Shown in pieces: positions 1 through 5,579 of a stretch of 7,060 nucleotides of DNA (position 1 is the stretch's first letter; each line of letters starts with the position of its first letter). Origin of the DNA: DASSFZ01 sp036514635 (GTDB lineage: Bacteria; Chloroflexota; Anaerolineae; Fen-1058); contig DATBWU010000351.1 of NCBI GenBank assembly GCA_036514635.1, positions 1-7,060 on the forward strand. The letters run 5' to 3'. The position numbers and the translations under genes are program-made. A model generated the notes under the pieces. That model ran no database searches and was not told where the DNA came from. It saw only the letters and a program-made list of their open reading frames with translations.

Positions 1-474
1 CCCACGCTTAAGCCGACTAATACGCCTTCAGCCACATCGACGCCGACGCTCACGCCATCGCCGCGTGTCACGAATACCCCACGCCCAACCTCCACGCCGA
101 CACAGCCCCCCGCGCCGCCACTGCTGACGGCGGTGCAGGGCACGCAGAATCACGTGTACGCGATGGGCGGCGCGATGGATCGAATCTACAACGAGGGAAA
201 TCCGGAAGCCTGCGCGCCATTCCTCGACGACTTCTTCAGCGTCATCGACGCGCCGGAGTATGATGTTAGCGGCCAGCCCAGTAACGTTCAGGGGGCCTAT
301 GGCCTGTACCGTCAGGCGATAGCCATCGTCGACGATCAACTGGGCAAGATCGCCACTATTTGCCTGACCGGCGGCGGCGTGATTGGCCCGTTAGACTTCG
401 ACCTCGCCCGGATCGCCGTAAATGACGCCGGCAGCCTTCTGGGGCAAGCCATCGGCTTGTTGCAGAATCCATAG
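1..474 (+). CDS. C-terminal part of a secreted/surface protein of unknown function with Thr/Pro linker (5' end outside window)
   Basis: The reading frame is open from base 1 to the TAG at 472-474, so only the last 157 residues are visible. Residues 1-40 are almost entirely Thr, Pro and Ser with few charges, which is typical of flexible extracellular spacers in Gram-positive-like and Chloroflexota surface proteins or lipoproteins. Residues about 41-157 form a compact, probably helical domain with two cysteines (C71 and C121) that could form a disulfide outside the cell. It includes a YRQAIAIVDDQLGKI helix and a glycine-rich turn, CLTGGGVIG. I do not recognise the domain and assign no function. 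A GTG at 133 could in principle start a shorter protein, but the open frame and compositional continuity upstream make this a truncated longer gene. It is followed by about 200 nt without a gene. Confidence 0.75.
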   Translation, partial: PTLKPTNTPSATSTPTLTPSPRVTNTPRPTSTPTQPPAPPLLTAVQGTQNHVYAMGGAMDRIYNEGNPEACAPFLDDFFSVIDAPEYDVSGQPSNVQGAYGLYRQAIAIVDDQLGKIATICLTGGGVIGPLDFDLARIAVNDAGSLLGQAIGLLQNP

Positions 475-501
475 CGCGACCTCCTTCCGCAACCGAAAAC
501 A

Positions 502-596
502 TTGATCCACGAATCTGCACGAACACATGCGGTGCAGTGCTCCCGTGAACACGAATATGACACCGATTCGTGTAGATTCGTGTTATTCGTGGACAA
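502..596. repeat. Intergenic inverted/direct repeat element built on ATTCGTG / CACGAAT units
   Basis: TCCACGAAT (506-514) is perfectly complementary to ATTCGTGGA (585-593). The stem extends through TTG (502-504) and CAA (594-596) with one bulged A. Two hairpins can form inside it: CTGCAC 515-520 with GTGCAG 532-537, and ACACGAAT 549-556 with ATTCGTGT 566-573. The right arm also holds three direct ATTCGTG copies at 566, 576 and 585, spaced 10 and 9 bp; the left arm has two CACGAA copies 10 bp apart. I see no protein and no obvious target-site duplication. I recall similar CACGAAT-rich intergenic elements from environmental bacterial genomes, but cannot confirm this here. Confidence 0.7.
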
Positions 597-606
597 GAAA
601 TCCTCA

Positions 607-617
607 CGCACTGTGCG
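607..617. promoter_or_regulatory. Short palindrome upstream of the metG promoter (possible operator)
   Basis: CGCAC-T-GTGCG is an 11-bp perfect palindrome with one central base, lying about 25 bp upstream of the proposed -10 hexamer. Its position would suit a regulator site near the -35 region, but it is short and could occur by chance. It is not a recognised operator. Confidence 0.2.
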
Positions 618-639
618 CTACCTGCGATTCGCGCGAGTG

Positions 640-648
640 TGCTAAAAT
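640..648 (+). promoter_or_regulatory. Extended -10 promoter for metG and the following R-M genes
   Basis: TGCTAAAAT matches the extended -10 pattern TGnTATAAT with one mismatch in the hexamer (643-648). It sits 27 bp before the metG ATG, which would give a leader of roughly 20 nt containing the TGGAGA Shine-Dalgarno sequence. No good TTGACA-like -35 box lies 17 bp upstream, which is normal for extended -10 promoters. It is the only promoter-like element I can support ahead of the metG, methyltransferase and nuclease genes. Confidence 0.55.
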
Positions 649-675
649 CGGTACATCCTCCGACTGGAGAACTCA

Positions 676-2445
676 ATGCCCGAAAAGATTCTGGTGTGCG
701 TGGCCTGGCCGTACGCCAACGGCCCACAACACCTGGGCCACATCGCCGGCGCGTACCTGCCGCCCGACATTTACGCCCGCTATCACCGCCTGAAGGGCGA
801 CGACGTGCTGATGGTCTCCGGCAGCGACAGTCACGGCACGCCGATCACCGTGCAGGCCGACAAGGAAGGCGTCAGGCCGCGCGAGTTGTTCGAGCGCTAT
901 CACCTGACCTTCCTCGAGACGTGGCAACAACTCGGCATCACTTTCGACCTGTTCACTCACACAGACACCGAGAATCACCATCGCGTGTCGCAGGCGATGT
1001 TCCTGCGACTGAACGAGCAAGGCTACCTGTTCAAGCAGACGCAGCAGCAGTTATATTCCGAGTCTGCCGGGCGCTTCTTGCCCGATCGTTACGTCGAAGG
1101 CACGTGCCCGATCTGCGGCTTCGAGCACGCGCGCGGCGATCAGTGCGACAACTGCGGCAACCTGCTCGACGCGACGCAGCTGATCAACCCGCGCAGCAAG
1201 ATCGACGGCTCGACGCCGATCGTGCGCGAGACCGAGCACTATTTCTTCGACTTGCCCGCGTTCACGCCACGCATTCTCGACTACTTGCGAGACAAGGGCT
1301 ACTGGCGTCCCAACGTGATGAACTTCGTCCTGAACTATCTCAAAGAAGGACTGAAGCCGCGCCCCATCACGCGCGACATCGACTGGGGCGTTCCCGTGCC
1401 GCTGCCGGAGTTCAACGACAAAGTGTTGTACGTGTGGTTCGAGGCCGTCATCGGCTACCTGTCGGCGACGATCGAATGGGCCGGGAACAACGGCACGCCT
1501 GACAAGTGGAAAGAGTGGTGGTACGACCCGTCGGCGAAGACGCTGTACTTCGTCGGCAAAGACAACATTCCGTTTCACGCCATCATCTGGCCGGCGCAGT
1601 TGATCGGGACGCAGCGCGTTTACGAGACGGACGAAGCGAAGTCGCTCAACCTGCCCACCGACGTGCCCGCCGCCGAATTCCTCAACCTGGAAGGCCAGAA
1701 GTTCTCCACCAGTCGCAATTGGGCGGTGTGGGCGCCCGATTTTCTCTCGCGCTACGACGCCGACGCACTGCGCTACTATCTCACCGCCAACGCGCCCGAG
1801 CAGCGCGATACCGAGTTCACCTGGGCCGACTTCGTGCGGCGCAACAACGACGAGCTGGTCGCCGCGTGGGGCAACCTGGTGAACCGCGTGATCAGCCTGG
1901 CGAGCAAGCACTTCGAGGGCAGAGTGCCTCCGCCCGGCCTGATGGATCGCGAAGACGCGCAGCTGCTGGCGCAGATCGACGTCGCCTTCGATCCGATCGG
2001 CCAGTTGATCGACGCCTGCAAGTTCAAGGCGGCGTTGGCAGAAGTGATGGCGCTGGCGCGTGAGGTCAACAAGTACCTCGACGGCAAAGCGCCGTGGTTC
2101 CAGGTCAAAGAGGATCGGGCGCGCGCCGGGACCACGTTGTACGTCGCGCTGCGGGTGATCGATTCGCTCAAGACGCTGTTCGCGCCGTACCTGCCGTTCT
2201 CCAGCCAGCGCGTGCATACGATGCTCGGCTACAGCGGCGATGTGTTGGGAAAGCAGATTGTCCGCGACTATCAAGAAAGCGAGCGTGCGCACCGTGCGTT
2301 GACCTACGATGCCTCGACGATCACCGAGACGTGGAAGCCCAGCCAGTTGCCGGTGGGGCAAGCGTTCGGCCCGATCGCGCCGCTGTTCGCCAAGCTGGAC
2401 GAAAAGATCGTCGAGGAAGAGAAAGCGCGCCTCGGCGCGGGTTGA
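676..2445 (+). CDS. metG: Methionyl-tRNA synthetase (class I, cytoplasmic)
   Basis: This enzyme activates methionine with ATP and charges tRNA-Met for translation. The 589-residue product has the expected class I layout. The nucleotide-binding signature HLGH is at 19-22 after the WPYANGPQHLGH strand. A connective peptide carries a zinc knuckle with four cysteines (C144, C147, C157, C160). WFEAVIGYLSA lies at about 254-264, and the second signature loop KFSTS is at 342-346, followed by the helical anticodon-binding region (about 390-540). The loop is a variant of KMSKS in which the second lysine is Thr. The protein stops after the anticodon-binding domain, so the C-terminal tRNA-binding (Trbp111-like) extension of many MetRS is absent. 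The start is supported by TGGAGA at 665-670 and by the homologous N-terminus beginning right before the first beta strand. The methyltransferase gene begins 2 nt after the stop. Confidence 0.97.
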   Translation: MPEKILVCVAWPYANGPQHLGHIAGAYLPPDIYARYHRLKGDDVLMVSGSDSHGTPITVQADKEGVRPRELFERYHLTFLETWQQLGITFDLFTHTDTENHHRVSQAMFLRLNEQGYLFKQTQQQLYSESAGRFLPDRYVEGTCPICGFEHARGDQCDNCGNLLDATQLINPRSKIDGSTPIVRETEHYFFDLPAFTPRILDYLRDKGYWRPNVMNFVLNYLKEGLKPRPITRDIDWGVPVPLPEFNDKVLYVWFEAVIGYLSATIEWAGNNGTPDKWKEWWYDPSAKTLYFVGKDNIPFHAIIWPAQLIGTQRVYETDEAKSLNLPTDVPAAEFLNLEGQKFSTSRNWAVWAPDFLSRYDADALRYYLTANAPEQRDTEFTWADFVRRNNDELVAAWGNLVNRVISLASKHFEGRVPPPGLMDREDAQLLAQIDVAFDPIGQLIDACKFKAALAEVMALAREVNKYLDGKAPWFQVKEDRARAGTTLYVALRVIDSLKTLFAPYLPFSSQRVHTMLGYSGDVLGKQIVRDYQESERAHRALTYDASTITETWKPSQLPVGQAFGPIAPLFAKLDEKIVEEEKARLGAG

Positions 2446-2447
2446 AG

Positions 2448-3665
2448 ATGCCTCGATCGGGACACTCTATAGCCGTGCGCAAGCCCACAGTCGCGGAACG
2501 AAGAAAGTATCGCGTGCTTGACGTGCAGGCGGCCAAGCACGTCTCGACCATCTGGCTGCAAAGGGCGCAGTTGCAAAAGGCGCTTGGATTCGGCCTGCCC
2601 GAAGTGGATGACCGTTACCACGTGTGGCGAGTCCCTCTGCTAAACAAGGCGACGCGTGAGCGCATTGGTGAAGTCGTCATCGATGCGCGCACCTCTCTCA
2701 TTCTGGAAGACAAATCGACGGCACCGGAAGTGCTTGAAGCGCGATTGCTGGGGCGAGATAGGCGTGCCCCGGCTCGCTCGACAGGCCCCTCGAATGGCAC
2801 CTATCCACTTTCGACGTTGAGAAACACAATCGCTTCAGGCGACTGTGAGGATATCTTGCAGGACTTACCGGCAGAGAGTGTCGATTTGGTGTTCACGTCA
2901 CCGCCGTATTTCAATGCGCGCCCGGAGTATACGGACTATCTCACTTACGAGGAGTACCTTCTCAAGATACGTAAGGTCATTCACTCTGTTCATCGCGTGC
3001 TGGCCGAAGGCCGGTTCTTCGTGATGAATGTTGCGCCCGTCTTGATCCGGCGCGCGAACCGCAGCGAAGCTTCGCAACGAATCGCCGTGCCCTTTGACGT
3101 GCACCGCCTCTTCATCGAAGAAGGCTATGATTTTGTGGACGACATTATCTGGGAGAAGCCGGAGGGCGCGGGTTGGGCGACGGGGCGTGGGCGCCGATTC
3201 GCTGCCGACCGCAATCCACTCCAGTATAAGCCCGTGCCCGTGACGGAGTATGTGTTGGTCTATCGCAAGCGTACATCCAAGTTGATCGACTGGAATATTC
3301 GCGCGCATCCCAAGCCGGAATTGGTCAAAGCCTCGCGCATCGGCGACGATTACGAGCGCACCAACGTCTGGCGCATCAAGCCGGCCTATGATAAGCGCCA
3401 TCCCGCCATCTTTCCGGTCGAGCTCGCCGAGAAGGTGATTTCGTATTACTCATTCAAAGGCGACGTGGTGCTGGATCCGTTTGCCGGTATCGGCACAGTC
3501 GGGAAGGCGGCTGCAAAATTGGGACGCCGCTTTGTGCTGATCGAGCAGGATGCCAACTACGTCAGTATTATTCGCGAAGAGGCGAAACTGTGGCTGGGTC
3601 AGGATGCCATGCACATCTTGACGATCAATTGTCCCCCGATTGAAGTCTCCGATATGCTGTTCTGA
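2448..3665 (+). CDS. Type II DNA methyltransferase, beta class (N4-cytosine or N6-adenine), of an R-M pair
   Basis: This protein transfers a methyl group from S-adenosylmethionine to an exocyclic amino group in DNA and would protect host DNA from the nuclease encoded next. In the 405-residue product the catalytic motif IV TSPPY (150-154) precedes the AdoMet-binding motif I DPFAGIGT (343-350). That circularly permuted order defines the beta class. Other landmarks are WEKP (235-238), HPAIFPVELAEKVI (318-331, motif X-like) and FVLIEQD (362-368, motif II). The variable 240-310 segment is a likely target-recognition region. SPPY favours N4-cytosine over the DPPY of most N6-adenine enzymes, but this is not decisive. 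About 115 N-terminal residues precede the catalytic fold and are not assigned. ATG 2448 lies 2 nt after the metG stop with only a weak GAAG upstream, so translational coupling is likely; GTG 2475 is an alternative start. Confidence 0.92.
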   Translation: MPRSGHSIAVRKPTVAERRKYRVLDVQAAKHVSTIWLQRAQLQKALGFGLPEVDDRYHVWRVPLLNKATRERIGEVVIDARTSLILEDKSTAPEVLEARLLGRDRRAPARSTGPSNGTYPLSTLRNTIASGDCEDILQDLPAESVDLVFTSPPYFNARPEYTDYLTYEEYLLKIRKVIHSVHRVLAEGRFFVMNVAPVLIRRANRSEASQRIAVPFDVHRLFIEEGYDFVDDIIWEKPEGAGWATGRGRRFAADRNPLQYKPVPVTEYVLVYRKRTSKLIDWNIRAHPKPELVKASRIGDDYERTNVWRIKPAYDKRHPAIFPVELAEKVISYYSFKGDVVLDPFAGIGTVGKAAAKLGRRFVLIEQDANYVSIIREEAKLWLGQDAMHILTINCPPIEVSDMLF

Positions 3666-3678
3666 ACAGGTCAGCACT

Positions 3679-4803
3679 GTGTCGAAGAAAGCCGCGAGAT
3701 CGCAGATCGTCACTTCTTTGCATGAATTGATGTCGCCCGCAGCCTTGAAGTTGCTTGAAGCGGGTGGTCGGGATTTCGTTCGGCAAATTGGCATCGACGT
3801 CGTGCGGGGTGTGGTGTTGGATGTGCTGACGGGAAAGAATCTGCGCGATTCTACTGAAGCCCTGACGCGCCGCAGGATCGCCACGCTCAATCTCGCTACG
3901 GTCAATCTTTTCCTGCAAGGTTCGACGCTCTCCGAGGACTTCGTGGCCCAGTTGCCGAATCTTGCAACCGACATTCTCTCTCGCAAGCGCCTGACGAAGT
4001 CGGAGCGATGGATCGCCCAATGGATGCTTGGCCTGACAGACAAGGCTTTCCAGAGCGTCTTGCGTGACGACCCTGAAGCCCTCGCGGAATATCGCGACCG
4101 CTACATTGCCACATGCCGTGAAGTGATCGCCAACCACACTCGCGAACACGGTGAGTTGACGGGCCAATTGAGGTTGGATTCAGGCGTCGAAGCGGAGGTC
4201 GATTGGCTGCTGATGACCTATCTGCTCAACGCGATCGGAGCACAGACCCTCGCTATTCGCGGCTCGGAGAAATCGGCTTACGGTAAGCTGTTCGAGAAGC
4301 TCATCCTCGGATCTCTGCTCCACATTTTAGGATTCAAGCACGTATCGCCTGATCAGACCCAGTCATTTCAGCGCGTATTCTGGCTAGCCTCGCGCAGTGA
4401 GCGCCGAGAGAGCGATGCGACGCTGTTATATGACGCGGGTAAAGGAGTGCGTTTCGATATTGGTTTTATTGGGCGGGGGAATCCTGAGATCTCGCTGGAC
4501 AAAGTCACGCGCTTTGAGCGTGAAATCTCGTTGGGCCGTTCCCGCTGGTATCTGGCGACGATCATCATTGTGGATCGTATCGGCGCGAATAGCCGCATTG
4601 AGCGCCTGGCAAAAGAGGTGGATGGCACAATCGTTCAAATGAGCGCAGCCTATTGGCCTCAGCAGGTTGCGCGCGAGTTGAAGCGCGTCCTGGGCTTCGA
4701 GCACGAACTGGCTGACATGGATCACGCTCGTATCGGGAAGTATCTGGAACGCAAGTTGCGCCAGGTTCCCCTGCCGGATTTTATCGGGCTGGGCCGAGAG
4801 TAA
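3679..4803 (+). CDS. Type II restriction endonuclease, partner of the upstream methyltransferase (possibly CfrBI-like)
   Basis: The 374-residue protein follows the methyltransferase by 13 nt, the usual position of a cognate nuclease. Residues 1-190 are helical (for example ALTRRRIATLNLATVNLF and WIAQWMLGLTDKAFQSVLRD). Residues 198-300 look like a nuclease core: helix YGKLFEKLILGSLLHILGF (E206), strand RFDIGFIG (D260), then PEISLDK (E270, K275) and strands around WYLATIIIVDR. These resemble a PD-(D/E)XK arrangement, but the second half is not a clean E-x-K, so the catalytic residues are tentative. From memory the sequence style matches the CfrBI family, whose type member cuts CCWWGG and has an N4-cytosine partner; I could not check this. 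GTG 3679 is chosen because CAGG (3667-3670) lies 8 nt upstream; a TTG at 3640 would overlap the methyltransferase. Codon use looks less GC-rich than metG, hinting at transfer. Confidence 0.75.
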   Translation: MSKKAARSQIVTSLHELMSPAALKLLEAGGRDFVRQIGIDVVRGVVLDVLTGKNLRDSTEALTRRRIATLNLATVNLFLQGSTLSEDFVAQLPNLATDILSRKRLTKSERWIAQWMLGLTDKAFQSVLRDDPEALAEYRDRYIATCREVIANHTREHGELTGQLRLDSGVEAEVDWLLMTYLLNAIGAQTLAIRGSEKSAYGKLFEKLILGSLLHILGFKHVSPDQTQSFQRVFWLASRSERRESDATLLYDAGKGVRFDIGFIGRGNPEISLDKVTRFEREISLGRSRWYLATIIIVDRIGANSRIERLAKEVDGTIVQMSAAYWPQQVARELKRVLGFEHELADMDHARIGKYLERKLRQVPLPDFIGLGRE

Positions 4804-4900
4804 TCTTGTTGAAGTCGAGTGCGCCATAACCACTGCGATCGTTGCAGCCTCATCGTTCCCTGTCCGCAAGTGGTCAATCGATGGACAAGGAGGCATTACG
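4804..4900. other. 97-nt spacer between the nuclease gene and comEA; weak hairpin, strong RBS
   Basis: CTGCGA (4833-4838) and TTGCAG (4842-4847) can form a 6-bp hairpin with one G-U pair and a 3-nt loop, but no T-run follows, so I do not call a terminator. No convincing promoter is visible. The spacer ends in a perfect Shine-Dalgarno AAGGAGG (4887-4893), 7 nt before the ATG at 4901, which fixes the comEA start. Confidence 0.4.
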
Positions 4901-5491
4901 ATGGATCGCCTGCAACGTTTTCGCGTGCCGATCTTGATCGGGCTGGTTGGGATTGTCGGCGTGGTCGCTTTCGCCGTGCTGCGACCCGCACCGTCGTCTC
5001 CGGCTATCGTCGTCACGCTGCGACCGACGCTGCCGCCGTCAGCCGCGCCGACGCAGCGCACTTCGATCCGGGTTTACGTCAGCGGCGCGGTGAAGAAGCC
5101 CGACGTGTACGCACTGCCGGTCGGGAGTATCGTCAAGGACGCGCTGGACGCGGCAGGCGGTCCGGCGGCGGACGCCGATCTCGATCGCATCAATCTGGCG
5201 ACAGCGCTCAGCGACGGTCTGCAGGTGCACGTGCCGCGCAAGGGCGAGTCGAGTGTCGCGCCGCTCGGCTCGACGCCGGGCGCATCGGCGACCGGGCCGA
5301 TCGACATCAACACCGCGACGGTCGAGCAACTGGACGCACTGCCAGGCATCGGCCCGGCCATCGCCCAGCGTATTATCGATTATCGCACGGCCAACGGCCC
5401 GTTCGCGTCGATCGAGCAGATCAAAGATGTGAAGGGCATCGGCGACGCGCTGTTCGAGAAGATTAAAGACCTGATCACCGCCGGGCCATAA
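4901..5491 (+). CDS. comEA: ComEA-like DNA-binding protein (TM + SLBB + helix-hairpin-helix)
   Basis: ComEA proteins are membrane-anchored receptors that bind double-stranded DNA outside the membrane and pull it towards the ComEC channel during natural transformation. The 196-residue product has the standard order. A short N-terminus is followed by one membrane helix (about 10-27, ILIGLVGIVGVVAFAVL) and a Pro/Ser/Thr spacer (29-54). An SLBB domain follows (about 56-112, beginning IRVYVSGAVKKPDVYALP), then a Gly/Ser linker. A tandem helix-hairpin-helix DNA-binding domain lies at 134-193, with hairpins LPGIGPAIA (147-155) and VKGIGDALF (177-185) and the diagnostic IDINTAT start. AAGGAGG, 7 nt upstream, supports the ATG. 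The usual neighbour comEC is not downstream here; a membrane glycosyltransferase-like gene is. A secreted SLBB/HhH protein with another role is possible, but the domain order strongly favours ComEA. Confidence 0.92.
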   Translation: MDRLQRFRVPILIGLVGIVGVVAFAVLRPAPSSPAIVVTLRPTLPPSAAPTQRTSIRVYVSGAVKKPDVYALPVGSIVKDALDAAGGPAADADLDRINLATALSDGLQVHVPRKGESSVAPLGSTPGASATGPIDINTATVEQLDALPGIGPAIAQRIIDYRTANGPFASIEQIKDVKGIGDALFEKIKDLITAGP

Positions 5492-5500
5492 CGGGCACGC

Positions 5501-5542
5501 GGATGAAGGATGAGGGATGAAGGCGGAGGGATGAGGGATGAA
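5501..5542 (+). repeat. Six tandem heptamers, GGATGAR
   Basis: The units are GGATGAA, GGATGAG, GGATGAA, GGCGGAG (degenerate), GGATGAG and GGATGAA, in perfect 7-bp phase. The plus strand is nearly pure purine. The tract starts 9 nt after the comEA stop and runs into the AAGAGG that serves as ribosome binding site for the next gene. No inverted repeat or coding potential is seen. Confidence 0.9.
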
Positions 5543-5546
5543 GAGG
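5541..5546 (+). promoter_or_regulatory. Ribosome binding site AAGAGG, partly supplied by the heptamer tract
   Basis: AAGAGG lies 10 nt before ATG 5557 and is the only reasonable Shine-Dalgarno match there. Its first two bases are the last two of the sixth GGATGAA unit, so unit gain or loss upstream would leave it intact while changing the leader. Confidence 0.5.
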
Positions 5547-5551
5547 TAGTG

Positions 5552-5579
5552 GCGCGATGCGCGATACGCGATATGCAAT
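5552..5579 (+). repeat. Four tandem heptamers, RCGCGAT, spanning a start codon
   Basis: The units are GCGCGAT, GCGCGAT, ACGCGAT and ATGCAAT (last one degenerate), in perfect 7-bp phase, 9 nt after the end of the GGATGAR tract. The ATG of the next gene (5557-5559) straddles units 1 and 2, and the first seven codons or so (MRDTRYA) are encoded by the repeat. Confidence 0.8.

Noticed and set aside
502..596. Insertion sequence or MITE with target-site duplication
   Set aside because: Flanking bases (attga and caaga) do not form a duplication, and there is no transposase. It is kept only as a repeat element.
639..1502. 287-codon plus-strand open frame overlapping metG
   Set aside because: It is Arg-rich and out of frame with metG, whose motifs are all in the other frame.
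1051..2361. 436-codon open frame on the minus strand opposite metG
   Set aside because: It lies entirely within the clear metG gene, has an Arg/Val/Gln-rich composition typical of antisense frames in GC-rich DNA, and shows no recognisable motif.
2094..2447. In-frame upstream extension of the methyltransferase into metG
   Set aside because: It would overlap 350 nt of metG, and the extension is Arg-rich and low-quality. ATG 2448 right after the metG stop is the sensible start.
3640..3678. TTG start at 3640 for the restriction endonuclease
   Set aside because: It would overlap the end of the methyltransferase and add a cysteine-rich stretch unlike the rest. GTG 3679 has a better ribosome binding site and spacing.
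4833..4847. Rho-independent terminator after the nuclease gene
   Set aside because: The stem is only 6 bp with a G-U pair and is not followed by a T-run.
5501..5579. CRISPR array
   Set aside because: The repeats are contiguous 7-bp units without spacers.
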